From assembly GCA_011033025.1 (NCBI GenBank), contig WFMF01000335.1, positions 124,001-188,000 of the forward strand: DNA of 64,000 nt, read 5' to 3'. Below the pieces are notes generated by a model, which worked only from the letters and a program-made list of their open reading frames with translations, was not told where the DNA came from and made no database searches. Origin of the DNA: Beroe forskalii. Lineage: Eukaryota; Ctenophora; Nuda; Beroida; Beroidae. Both the position numbers and the translations under genes were made by a program. Numbering within the stretch: the first letter of the stretch is position 1; every line of letters begins with the position of its first letter. Shown piece by piece: positions 10,801-19,918 of this stretch.

Positions 10801-13800
10801 CTACAATCTGGATTAAAACCGAGATTGTGTACAAAAACAAAAGGTGGATTGGCTATGGCGTCTTCAGCAGACCAATTCGCCAATTAATCTACCATCCGGC
10901 CATTAACCTTTATTTCGAGGAAAAACTTCGAGAAAACTTAAAACAGATCTCGCGACAATAAGGCTGCACATCGCATGCACACACTGCTCACAGACTGTTC
11001 AGGTATAGAAATAAGCTATTATAATCACGATGATGCTTCCTGTTGCAAACAAGAGCGACATATCTCAAAACAACTCACGCAAACCCGGTCGAAAAGATGT
11101 AAAAATCTATACTGAGAGTATGTACAGTGAACATTAAGCTCATGTACATGATACACTCAGTGTTTCCTGAAGCAGCCCTTTCCTTACCTGTGTTGAGCTG
11201 TTATCAGTGTCAGGAATTTCCTTCTCCTTGACCAAAGTGTTGCTTTTCTTCTTCAACTTGGCTAACAAACTGCTTTCTCTTTCCGTGAACTGGGGCATCT
11301 CCTCTAACACAGTTGCCTGGAAAATAATAAATATTCTTTAACTCTATAAGATAACGGGGTCTTCCAAAGAAGAGTTTGAATTTGCAAGGATCAAAGGATA
11401 GCTAATATTCATCTGATGAAAACTATTCGGTTATCCGTACGATGGATCCGGCCATGAATAAGTACTTTAGTATGGCGCCCATGACCATTGACCATGCCAC
11501 GAACATGCCTAGAACTACTTCTCACCAGTAAGTCAGAGGTAGCGATCTCGCTGAGTTTGGTGTACTCCATGGCTCGTTGCTGGATTTCAGCATCAGAGTT
11601 CCGTAACTGATTATCATGCTTCAAAACCTGGAGTTGAATGTATACTGGTATGATGTCGGCAAAAAACCTTGAAGGAGGGGTGAAAACGATGACAAAAAAA
11701 GAGAAACTAAGCAAGCATTGAACAAAGATAATCGTTTACCTCTTCAATGTCCAACTTTATCTCTGGGAAGAGGTTGATGAGTTTGATGTAGGTTGACAGT
11801 AGGATGTACTTGGTTGTGTTGCTACACAAGTGAAACATGGAATGGAGTAGCTTGAACTGGACAATTGGCCTGAGGAAATGGGACAGTCAAACGCCGAAAT
11901 GGACGGAGTAGAAGACTGACAGCTACAATTTAGTGGAGATTAACGCCCGTAATTCAATAAAACACCAGGAATTGTTCTGCCAAAGCACGTAGTAGCTTGA
12001 ACTGGACAATTGGCCCTGATCGTTCGTCGCCAGCAATCAGATTTCCAAATTCTCCCAGTATGTATGCCCCAACTTTGACCATGTTTTCGTGGCAAGTCGG
12101 TGCTTGCAATGCCTGTGGAGAAAAGGAAAATATGAGTGTGGGGCGAATAGAATTAACATCGGGTTGACAATATTTGATCTGTAAAGGGTGTGGCTCCTTA
12201 AACGGTTTAAGAGTTACGGAGTTGGACTTTCGTGAACCAAGTGAACCATGGTTCAAAAATGACAAAAAGTCGATTTTGAGGATGTTCCCACCAACAGATT
12301 TTACTGAAATTTTGCAGGGATGTTCATTTCATCATTGTCTTTCAGAAACCATAAAGAAAATTGGGGGTCTATGTGCTAATTTTCGAGATATAAGGTCAAA
12401 CGCAAGGAAATACCGACGAAAATGGTTCAAAAATGGCAAAAGTCGATTTTGAGGATGTTCCCACCAACAGATTTTCCTGAAATTTTGCAGGGATGTTCAT
12501 TTTATCATTGTCTTTCAGAAACCATAAAGAAAATTGGGGGTCTATGTGCTAATTTTCGAGATATAAGGTCAAACACAAGGAAATACCGACGAAAATGGTT
12601 CAAAAATGGCAAAAAGTCGATTTTGAGGGTGTTCCCACCAACAGATTTTCCTGAAATTTTGCAGGGATGTTCATTTTATCATTGTCTTTCAGAAACCATA
12701 AGGAAAATTGGGGGTCTATGTGCTAATTTTCGAGATATAAGGTCAAACGCAAGGAAATACCGACGAAAATGGTTCAAAAATGGCAAAAAGTCGACTTTGA
12801 GGGTGTTCCCACCAACAGATTTTCCTGAAATTTTGCAGGGATGTCCATTTCATCATTGTCTTTCAGAAACCATAAAGAAAATTGGGGGTCTATGTGCTAA
12901 TTTTCGAGATATAAGGTCAAACGCAAGGAAATACCGACGAAAATGGTTCAAAAATGGCAAAAGTCGATTTTGAGGGTGTTCCCAACAACAGATTTTCCTG
13001 AAATTTTGCAGGATGTTCATTTCATCATTGTCTTTCAGAAACCTTAAAGAAAATTGGGGTCTATGTGCTAATTTTCGAGATATACGGTCAAACGCAAGGA
13101 AATACCGACGAAAATGGTTCAAAAAATGGCAAAAAGTCGATTTTGAGGGTGTTCCCACCAACAGATTTTCCTGAAATTTTGCAGGGATGTTCATTTCATC
13201 ATTGTCTCCCAGAAACCATAAAGAAAATTGGGGGTCTATGTGCTAATTTTCGAGATATACGGTCAAACGCAAGGAAATACCGACGAAAATGGTTCAAAAA
13301 TGGCAAAAAGTCGATTTTGAGGGTGTTCCCTCAACAGATTTTCCTGAAATTTTGCAGGGATGTTCATTTCATCATTGTCTCCCAGAAACCATAAAGAAAA
13401 TTGGGGGCCTATGTGCTTATTTTCGAGATATTAGGTCAAACGCAAGGAAATTACACGAAGCACAACGAATATGCACGAAACTATAGCATATAGGTATTGG
13501 TTCAAAAATGTACAGTCTTTCATCATAGCTTTCATCATACCAGTATACAAAAATATACTCCGATCGATATCACCCAAGGTCAATTGATACTGAGAAGTGA
13601 GAAACTCAGGAGAGAGGCTACCATGAGACGGCTGGAAGTTGTTCCCATAAAAGTTTAAGCTAGCCACACGAGCATATTACGTTTCCATCACGGTCATGTC
13701 ACTCACTTGACTAAACCAATTAGGAAAGATTATCACTCAATATTGGCCATCTTGAGGATAAACTATCACGCTAACAGGATAAGGTAATAGCCCTTAGGAT

Positions 13801-16800
13801 AATGAAGTAAGAAAACGCAGGTAGACAACCTCATTACCAAGAGTTTGACAGCCCTATCAACTATCATGACCCTCCAAGATAATTATATACAAGGTGCCAC
13901 ATACATATTATACAAGATATACAATATACCAATCAATATACACTGAATTTTATAAGCTTGAATGCAGTGGAAGTGCCAATATTTGAGTATTTCTGCTAGT
14001 TTTCGGCTTAAAAGAAGAAAAAGTATGGTCAAGCGTAAGGAAATATCCACAAAATGGTTCAAATATTACATAAAATTCGATTTTGAGCTTGTATATTGCA
14101 TGTGACCTTTATTAAATATCTTAGCACATAGACCCCAATTTTCTTTATGGTTTCTGAAAGACAATGATGAAATGAACATCCCTGCAAATTCTAAAATTTC
14201 TGGAAAATCTGTTGGTGGGGAACATACTCAAAATCGACTGTTTGCCATTTTGAACCATTTTCGTCAGTATTTCCTTGCGTTTGACCTTATATCTCGAAAA
14301 TTAGCACATAGACCCCCAATTTTCTTTATGGTTTCTGAAGGAAAATGATGAAATGAACATCCCTGCAAAATTTCAGTAAAATCTGTTGGTGGGAACATCC
14401 TCAAAATCGACTTTTTGCCATTTTTGAACCATTTTCGTTGGTATTTCCTTGCGTTTGACCTTATATCTCGAAAATTAGCACATAGACCCCCAATTTTCTT
14501 TATGGTTTCTGAAAGACAATGATGAAATGAACATCCCGGCAAAATTTCAGTAAAATCTGGTGGGAACATCCTCAAAATCGACTTTTGCCATTTTGAACCA
14601 TTTTTCGTTGGTATTTCCTTGTGTTTGACCTTTATCTCGAAAATAAGCACATAGACCCCCAATTTTTTTCTTTTAAGGTTTCTGAAAGACAATGATGAAA
14701 TGAACATCCCTAAAAATTTCTGGAAAATCTGTTGGTGGGAACATACTCCAAAATCGACTGTTTGCCATTTTGAACCATTTTCGTCGGTATTTCCTTTGGC
14801 GTTTGACCTTATATCTCGAAAATAAGCACATAGACCCCCAATTTTCTTTATGGTTTCCTGAAAGACAATGATAAAATGAACATCTCTGCAAAATTTCAGG
14901 AAAATCTGTTGGTGGGAACATCCTCAAAATCGACTTTTTGCCATTTTGAACCAATTTCGTCGGTATTTCCTTGCGTTTGACCTTATATCTCGAAAATAAG
15001 CACATAGACCCCATGGTTTTTCTTTGATGGTTTCTGCAAAATTTCAGGAAAATCTGTTGGTGGGAAATGAACATCCCTTGGGTTTGACCTTTTTATATCT
15101 CGAAATTTCATAGACCCCCAAATCTGTTTCTGAAAGACAATGATAAAATGGAACATCCCTGCAAAATTTCAGTAAAATCTGTTGGTGGGGAACATCATCA
15201 AAATCGACTTTTGCCATTTTTGAACCATTTTCGTCGGTATTTCCTTTGCGTTTGACCTTATATCTCGAAAAATTAGCACATAGACCCCAATTTTCTTTAT
15301 GGTTTCTGAAAGACAATGATGAAATGAACATCCCTGCAAAATTTCAGGAAAATCTGTTGGTGGGAACACCCTCAAAATCGACTTTTTGCTATTTTTGAAC
15401 CATTTTCGTCGGTATTTCCTTGCGTTTGACCTCATATCTCGAAAATTAGCCCATAGACCCCCAATTTTCTTTATGGTTTCTGAAAGACAATGATGAAATG
15501 AACATCCCTGCAAAATTTCAGGAAAATCTGTTGGTGGAACACCCTCAAAATCGACTTTTTGCTATTTTTGAACCATTTCGTCGGTATTTCCTTGCGTTTG
15601 ACCTCATATCTCGAAAATTAGCACATAGACCCCGAGTTTTCTTTATGGTTTCTGAAAGACAATGATGAAATGAACATCCCTGCAAAATTTCAGGAAAATC
15701 TGTTGGTGGAAACATGCTCGAAATCGAACCATTTTTGAACCATTTAACCTGATAGGTATCTCGAAAATTACTCATATGGACCGCCAACTTTCTAGTATTA
15801 TCACTCGAATGTAGCAAATTCTCATTATTCTCATTAGTAATAATCAGTCGGTGGGTAACTTTCTTATTTCATGATTTTGAAAAAATAAGTGTTAAAATAT
15901 TTCCAAGTTATTCCGTAAAAACGCAGATTTCCGCGCACGATTTGGTTCACTTTAGGTCAAAAGTCCTACTGGAGTTACGTCACTCTGTCAATGCAACGTA
16001 ACGCGCATGGTCACAAGGAAATGGCCGTTCCGTTTTCACCAATCAAAAGCGAGCGCGCCAAAATTTTTCACGCGCGTTTCTTTCATGCTGACCATTAATC
16101 ACAAATTTCGTCCGAAAACTAGCAATAGACCGCGCCGCGCAAATAAAATCAAACAATTAGATCATTAACAAATTGTCCAAATGCCGGAATAGACAATCAT
16201 CCCGTATTGAATTTATGGCATGACTCAGTGCTTAAATGAAGAACACTTCAAATAGAGGATAAAATAACTATTTAATAATTTGAACTATGGCGGGACTCGG
16301 CTCAGTAATCGCCCGCCATGTATTCTGACCGTATTACTTTGACACAGACCGAATTATCTTTACACAGACCAAATAACCTTGACAAAACCACAGTAACATG
16401 ACTAAGTTACATTCAGGTGCCACTATTCACTAGCAACGAATAATTGAAATATCTGAAGTTGACGCTGAATGAATAGATGAAGTGGCAAACTAACCTCAAA
16501 CACAGTTTTAGCAGCGTAAGCCTGTATATCATCTCTGTTGATAACAATTTGAGTGACCCGGTACCAAACCTGAAGCAGAAAAATGCAATCAGAAATTAAC
16601 AATTTCAAAGAAGCGAATCAGAAATTCAAAATCAGAAATTCTTCTGTCACATTTTCAGTAATAACGCCAATATACGGATCTTAAATTACAGAGATTTAAA
16701 AAGCGCAGTTATTTCACCTCATCAGCAATGTAGTCACCAGCTATTCGTATCAAGTTTAGCACAACATCAACATACCAACTGTAGTCAGTTGCAAACTTCT

Positions 16801-16825
16801 CAGCAAGGATGGCTATTTTCAGTAC
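4727..16825 (-). CDS. AP2A: AP-2 complex subunit alpha (alpha adaptin), partial gene of 12 exons
   Basis: Alpha adaptin is the large clathrin-adaptor subunit that recruits endocytic cargo and accessory proteins to PIP2-rich plasma membrane. Twelve minus-strand exons, about 450 codons, follow the family order: helical trunk ([55 protein letters not shown]), trunk end ([15 protein letters not shown]), proline-rich hinge with LLDMF, then the appendage ([35 protein letters not shown]). Exons: 16718-16825, 16495-16569, 12015-12112, 11740-11869, 11526-11627, 11188-11316, 10246-10314, 9114-9278, 8393-about 8500, 5359-5433, 5028-5166, 4727-4886. I cannot find the roughly 400 N-terminal residues or the last 75. 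One exon junction carries a duplication and two do not match in phase, so this may be a relic or a locus with sequence errors. Family identity is secure; function is uncertain. Confidence 0.85.
5028..5166 (-). CDS. AP2A: AP-2 alpha exon: appendage beta-sandwich
   Basis: Acceptor CCAG|AGAACG at 5166 and donor AT|GTGAGT at 5028. The peptide [20 protein letters not shown] followed by [10 protein letters not shown] aligns with the alpha-ear segment ending [24 protein letters not shown]. The start phase joins correctly to the exon at 5359-5433. Confidence 0.8.
5359..5433 (-). CDS. AP2A: AP-2 alpha exon: appendage start (FYGNK)
   Basis: 75 nt between acceptor CTTTCAG|GAAAAG and donor GGAC|GTGAGT. 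It encodes [17 protein letters not shown], matching the highly conserved YYGNKTS block of adaptin ears. Its phase joins the exon at 8393, across an intron that holds an antisense gene fragment (7257-7669). Confidence 0.85.
5440..7250. other. AP-2 alpha intron, no further feature recognised
   Basis: AT-rich intronic sequence, with no exon on the plus strand that could precede the two antisense exons at 7257-7669. Short runs of Ts and As only. Confidence 0.4.
7257..7337 (+). CDS. C2HC zinc-finger exon of an antisense nested gene
   Basis: 81 nt between acceptor CCACAG|CATG and donor CAGA|GTAAGT. It encodes [21 protein letters not shown], a Cx2C-x12-Hx3C finger of the ZC2HC type. The frame continues into the exon at 7510-7669. 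I found no upstream exons. The pair lies on the opposite strand inside the AP-2 alpha intron between the exons at 8393 and 5433. The finger spacing is seen directly; no function can be given. Confidence 0.6.
7510..7669 (+). CDS. Last exon: UBA-like helical segment, C-terminus of nested gene
   Basis: Acceptor TTTTCAG|GCGTC at 7510, then 52 codons to TAA at 7667-7669. Joined to the preceding exon it reads [19 protein letters not shown]. The segment [16 protein letters not shown] then INDLLNCVV has the spacing of a UBA/CUE-like three-helix domain and resembles the N-terminal domain of regnase (ZC3H12) proteins, in which such domains bind partner proteins. No PIN domain or CCCH finger is visible, so I do not assign it to that family. 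Correct splice signals, matching phase and protein-like sequence support a real gene end. Confidence 0.6.
7672..8390. other. AP-2 alpha intron, nothing recognised
   Basis: AT-rich intronic sequence that would also hold the polyadenylation site of the antisense gene ending at 7669. I could not assign a specific signal. Confidence 0.35.
8393..8500 (-). CDS. AP2A: AP-2 alpha exon: start of appendage ([14 protein letters not shown])
   Basis: Donor AGTG|GTAAGT at 8393 is clear, and the phase fits the exon at 5359-5433. The peptide [20 protein letters not shown] then VKSEF matches the start of the alpha ear ([23 protein letters not shown]). The 5' edge is uncertain: the only AG is at 8501-8502 and gives a phase that does not fit the previous exon, while an in-frame stop upstream (near 8548) limits how far the exon can reach. 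I place the edge at 8500. Confidence 0.75.
8643..8906 (-). CDS. Possible lysine-rich first exon, unidentified
   Basis: An ATG at 8906 opens 88 codons ending at a good donor, AAA|GTAAGT, at 8643. The protein starts [14 protein letters not shown] and carries three spaced copies of a motif like KxxNANxKK ([24 protein letters not shown]), about 25-30 residues apart, mostly basic. It lies within an AP-2 alpha hinge intron on the same strand, but reading it as a hinge exon would need a weak acceptor. It may be the first exon of a nested gene. I recognise no family. Confidence 0.35.
9114..9278 (-). CDS. AP2A: AP-2 alpha hinge exon with LLDMF
   Basis: Acceptor CCCCAG|GGTACG at 9278 and donor GTGCCG|GTCAGT at 9114, 55 codons in phase 0. 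The segment is proline- and serine-rich with [12 protein letters not shown], the kind of hydrophobic-acidic motif found in adaptin hinges, where clathrin-box-like sequences contact clathrin. Little conservation is expected here, so the call rests on splice sites, phase and position. Confidence 0.65.
9281..9386. repeat. Pyrimidine-rich minisatellite forming an acceptor tract
   Basis: Tandem units of GGGTGGGTGTAGGGGAAGA on the plus strand, five or more copies. On the minus strand this is a C/T-rich tract ending exactly at the AP-2 alpha acceptor at 9278. The apparent [14 protein letters not shown] peptide across it is therefore intronic, not protein. Confidence 0.8.
9390..10245. other. AP-2 alpha intron, nothing recognised
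   Basis: Intronic sequence. A short set of partly self-complementary phrases (TTCATAGTGAA, CAGTGAAG, CGACACTCGGC) lies near 9640-9730, and a poly-G run at about 9881-9893. I see no exon. Confidence 0.4.
10246..10314 (-). CDS. AP2A: AP-2 alpha small hinge exon
   Basis: 69 nt (23 codons) between acceptor CTTACAG|AACACC and donor CACG|GTAGGG, phase 0 on both sides, so it fits the neighbouring exons 11188-11316 and 9114-9278 without a shift. The peptide [20 protein letters not shown] is hinge-like. The call rests on splice sites and phase. Confidence 0.55.
10320..11185. other. AP-2 alpha intron, nothing recognised
   Basis: No coding or repeat structure that I can support on either strand. Confidence 0.4.
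11188..11316 (-). CDS. AP2A: AP-2 alpha exon: end of trunk
   Basis: 129 nt, acceptor TTCCAG|GCAACT and donor CACAG|GTAAGG. It encodes [20 protein letters not shown] then LKKKS, near-identical to the alpha-adaptin trunk end ([23 protein letters not shown]). This is one of the most diagnostic segments for AP-2 alpha. Confidence 0.93.
11526..11627 (-). CDS. AP2A: AP-2 alpha exon: trunk helices
   Basis: 102 nt in phase 0, acceptor CTCCAG|GTTTTG and donor TTACTG|GTGAGA. It encodes [20 protein letters not shown] then [14 protein letters not shown], matching the alpha sequence ..LRNADVELQQRAVEYL..IASTDIL. Confidence 0.92.
11740..11869 (-). CDS. AP2A: AP-2 alpha exon: trunk helices
   Basis: 130 nt, acceptor CCTCAG|GCCAAT and donor GAAGAG|GTAAAC. 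It encodes [16 protein letters not shown] then [16 protein letters not shown], matching the alpha trunk (PLIQFHLLHSKFHLC..LLLSTYIKFVNLFPEVK). Its first 24 bases are repeated directly after the preceding exon at 11991-12014. Confidence 0.92.
11991..12014 (-). repeat. 24-bp duplicate of the next exon's start, fused to the upstream exon
   Basis: These 24 bases are identical to 11846-11869, the first 24 coding bases of the next AP-2 alpha exon. They follow codon bases TCA-GG of the upstream exon directly, exactly as in spliced mRNA, and occupy the place where the GT donor should be. Beyond them the sequence is unrelated intron. Confidence 0.85.
12015..12112 (-). CDS. AP2A: AP-2 alpha exon: trunk helices (donor missing)
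   Basis: Acceptor CCACAG|GCATTG at 12112. It encodes [20 protein letters not shown] then [12 protein letters not shown], matching [32 protein letters not shown]. The phase expected for the next exon puts its end at 12015, but no GT follows; a copy of the next exon's first 24 bases sits there instead. Confidence 0.88.
12243..13470 (+). repeat. 174-bp satellite array, forward
   Basis: About seven head-to-tail copies of a 173-174 bp unit, recognised by AAAATGGTTCAAAAATGGC, CACCAACAGATTTTCCTGAA, TTTGCAGGGATGTTCATTTC and ATTTTCGAGATATAAGGTC. Copies are very similar, with small indels. 174 is 58 codons, so frames stay open across several units, which gives long artificial peptides. It lies in the AP-2 alpha intron between the exons at 12015-12112 and 16495-16569. 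Confidence 0.95.
13471..14113. other. Spacer between opposed satellite arrays
   Basis: About 640 bp of unique AT-rich sequence between the forward and reverse arrays, with one divergent partial unit near 14020-14100. No gene recognised. Confidence 0.6.
14114..15735 (-). repeat. 174-bp satellite array, reverse
   Basis: About nine to ten copies of the same unit as at 12243-13470, in the opposite orientation and with more indels and one scrambled copy around 15010-15130. The two arrays form arms of an inverted repeat of more than 1.2 kb with a spacer of about 640 bp, inside an AP-2 alpha intron. Confidence 0.95.
15736..16494. other. AP-2 alpha intron, nothing recognised
   Basis: Intron between the reverse array and the trunk exon. 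It contains CG-rich phrases (GCGAGCGCGCC, ACGCGCG, GACCGCGCCGCGC) around 16020-16140 that could be a mobile-element or promoter fragment, but I cannot identify it. Confidence 0.35.
16495..16569 (-). CDS. AP2A: AP-2 alpha exon: trunk helices
   Basis: 75 nt in phase 0, acceptor CTTCAG|GTTTGG and donor TTTGAG|GTTAGT. The peptide [20 protein letters not shown] then KTVFE is nearly identical to the alpha-adaptin segment [26 protein letters not shown]. Confidence 0.95.
16718..16825 (-). CDS. AP2A: AP-2 alpha exon: trunk helices, most upstream exon found
   Basis: 108 nt in phase 0, acceptor TCGCAG|GTACTG and donor GATGAG|GTGAAA. It encodes [20 protein letters not shown] then [16 protein letters not shown], around residue 400 of the family. 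I found no exon for the earlier trunk anywhere in this window. Confidence 0.95.
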
Positions 16826-16927
16826 CTGCGAAGATTAGAGGACTCAGGGAATATTTGACACTGGTGTCAACATGACGTGAGTGTCAGAGTGTGTGAAAAT
16901 TTAGACTGGTATCCTGATGATTGTCCC

Positions 16928-17440
16928 TGTCAACATATATTTGTTGTCCTCCCATTGCTTGACACTGGTGTCAGCCCATTGCTTGACACTGGCGTCAGCC
17001 CATTGCTTGACACTGGTGTCAGCCCATTGCTTGACACTGGCGTCAGCCCATTGCTTGACACTGGCGTCAGCCCATTGCTTGACACCGGTGCCCGCCCATT
17101 GCTTGACACTAGTGTCATCCCAATGCTTGACACCGGTGTCAGCCCATAACTTGATACCGGTGTCAGCCCATTGCTTGACACCGGTGTCAGCCCATTGCTT
17201 GACACCGGTGTCAGCGCATTGCTTGACACCGGTGTCAGCCCATTGCTTGACACCGGTGTCAGCCCATTGCTTGACATCGGTGTCAGCACATTGCTTGACA
17301 CCGGTGTCAGCTTATGCTTGACACCGGCGTCCTCCCATTGCTTGAAACCAGTGTCAGTCCATTGCTTGACACCGGTACCAACTAAATACTTGGCACCGGT
17401 GTTACCTAAATGCTTAGCACTGGTGTGAACTAAATGCTTG
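16928..17440. repeat. 24-bp minisatellite with TGACACCGGTGTCA
   Basis: About 20 copies of CCCATTGCTTGACACCGGTG plus TCAG (24 bp), grading to diverged copies at the right. The unit holds a perfect palindrome, TGACACCGGTGTCA. Because 24 is a multiple of three, long repeat peptides appear in several frames; they are not genes. Confidence 0.95.
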
Positions 17441-17727
17441 ACACTGGTTTCAATGTAAATGTTAATTCTCTAAATGAGCATAAGATACACAATACACAGT
17501 ATAAATATTTGCCTGCCCAGACTACATTCGTCTTACGTATGGTGTTGATAGGGCCAATGATATGAAAGGAACATACATTAAAATATAGAATGTGACAATA
17601 AATGTGTCAATTAGGTAACAAAACTTTGAGAAATGCCCGGTGCTAAGTATTATACGTTATTCAACCACGCAAAAGGTAGAGTAAAAATACAAATATTTGA
17701 GCGTGATGTAATGGTAATTGTTCAAAA

Positions 17728-19336
17728 GTGTAGGTTCAAATTGAGTGTCCGCCAAAGGGTCAAAATCAAGTTCAATTTGGCCTGATGTTAATGTTTCTAT
17801 CATTTTCTGTATCGTCTCAGGATTCCAGAATGGTATCATTATATACAAATTTTTTCATTGAAATTCATTTTTTTCAAGATTTTCTGTTTATTTTCATGAC
17901 ATTGAAAATCCATAATTTCAGCCGAAACATGCTAAATTTCTGCTGCTTTGGAGCAACAATGCAGCAAAATATGGCTCAATATGGAACAGTGTGGTGGCTA
18001 AATCACTTTTGAATGATTTTGGGACCTCTTGTATGACAAAAATCCACAATATGGCCATTTTCTGACCTCATGGTCCAAAAATTGACATATTCTCATTTTT
18101 ATGAATATTCTGCATTGTAGGCATATTCAAGGTATCTAACCTTGCTGGTGGTATTGATTTAAGTATAAGGAAGTTTTGAAAACAATAAATTGCTCTGGAA
18201 GTGGTCACATGTCAAGAAATTTGCTTGCGGGACATAATTTTGTCTCATGTAATGATGAAATTTTGAACTCTAAAACCAAAATTCTTCATAGGGATGATTA
18301 TTGACTTCCAAATGATGTGTAAGCTATTGTTAGATGTCCTTCATAACAAAACAAGTCCTCTGGGTGAATAAGTTTATGAAAAATTCCAATATTTTGCATT
18401 TTTTGATCATTTTTGAAAATTTTTTGAAGAAGGTGAAAAAGCCCACTAGAAGGCAAAACTTGGATGAAATCCAACTCTTATCAACCAATTTGCATGGTCA
18501 CATCGAAAAAAAGAGTTGGTGTCCATGAAATATCCTCTGGTTATCATTTTTCCAAAGGTACGGTAGGGCGCGGGACATATTTATGTCTCGCGTAACCTTA
18601 TTTTTGGAAAGGACCTTTTCTGGACTTCTCCAAGTATGCCCAAATGTGTCCATACCACGTTTCTAACATATCCATAGCACCCAATAGCCAATGAAAAGTG
18701 ATTTAAAGTTGATCTTGAGGACATTTCTTCATTGCGCGGGACATAATTATGTCTCGCGCACTCCAATGCGCATCACATTTTTGACCATAACTTGGCCATC
18801 GTTGAAGCTAGAACAAAAATTTTGGGTCCATCTGAAAGCTGAATCTTGGCAGAATGCAGTGCACACAAGCAATCATTGAAAAGAGCAGAACAAGACCTCC
18901 ATAACCAATCCTTGTGTTGATGATAGAGTTTTTCTTACTTTTTTGTAACCTTGATGTTTTTAGATAAAGTTGAATATCTGCTGAACCATGAGTCCAATTG
19001 ACTCAATTTTTTGGTTTGTCTTGGAGCTTAGGCTTCCTGCTAATACCACAAGCTAAAATTCCTATACAACTTACTTTCTGGCCTGGTGATAGCCAATTCA
19101 ATAAGGTAACAAAATTCATGTAACCTTATTTATAGGCAAATTTTAAGTGATATGGAAATTATTCTCAAAATTGACCAAAAAATAGGATTTATTTCTGGTT
19201 TTTTGCATTCTATATCATTTACATGGTCTTTGGTGAGGTATTTGGGCCAAAAATTATTCGAAATTGATTCTATCTTCATGTCAAACTTTTGTATGGAAGT
19301 TGGCGGACAAAATTTTAGCATCTTTTGAACCTACAC
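17728..19336 (+). mobile_element. 1.6-kb TIR transposon, copy 1
   Basis: Element of 1609 bp starting GTGTAGGTTCAAA and ending TTTGAACCTACAC, flanked by the 4-bp direct repeat AAAA (17724-17727 and 19337-19340). Two nearly identical copies lie at 22456-24067 (inverted) and 62225-63825. No transposase is encoded; internal frames are short and conserved only because the copies are recent. Three palindromic GGGACATAATTATGTC-like sites occur at 18226-18250, 18568-18593 and 18734-18760. Non-autonomous DNA transposon, superfamily not assigned; a 4-bp duplication with TGT..ACA-like ends recalls Ginger-type elements, but that is only a suggestion. Confidence 0.9.
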
Positions 19337-19340
19337 AAAA

Positions 19341-19918
19341 TGACATAATCAAGACATTTGGATCACTTGTTTTTCAAGTATTGAGAAAAAAGGCTTACAC
19401 GGCAATTACAATGTGAACAGGAATCATGGCAGTTTGGACTGCAATGTGGACTTGAATGAGTGCAATTGATAAATCAACAAAGAGAACAATACTAATATGG
19501 CATGAAAATCTGAAAGGTGCTCCACCGAAACTGAAAAGAAGACAAGAAGCGTTTGAGATACCCCACAATTCAACTGGTAAGAGTATGTACTTGAAAAAAT
19601 ATATTATTGCACATAAATAGAAAAGTGGAAAGAATTTTTATAAGTTGCAGGGAATTTAACAACCATTCATTTTACCTACGTTAGTTTTTTACCTAATTTA
19701 TTAGCCCATATGTAATGTAAGTTGCTGATTAGAGTGAGTGAATAGGTACTCACCTACCTATAATGTATGACAGGAAACGATTGTCAATTCCAACTCAATT
19801 TAGAGTTGAAATCTATTGGATTAAGAAATGTTTGACGATATAACATGGGGGACATGTGTTTTATTTGGTCCTAGATAATTTTTTAATGTCTCATGATAAT
19901 TTAGTTTAATCAGAAATA
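19341..19918. other. No gene recognised
   Basis: Sequence between copy 1 of the TIR transposon and the foldback element. A short open stretch near 19490-19620 is not supported by splice sites or similarity. Confidence 0.4.

Noticed and set aside
12174..13486. Long open frames of 90-180 residues with a repeated [25 protein letters not shown] peptide, as if a repeat protein
   Set aside because: The satellite unit is 174 bp, a multiple of three, so open frames persist by chance on both strands; there is no start context, splice site or codon-level conservation, and units change by indels.
12243..15735. A CRISPR-like array
   Set aside because: Units are adjacent without unique spacers, far longer than CRISPR repeats, and the genome is eukaryotic.
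16877..17428. Repeat peptides of the LLDTGVSP and HCLTPVSA type
   Set aside because: By-products of the 24-bp minisatellite, open in three frames at once.
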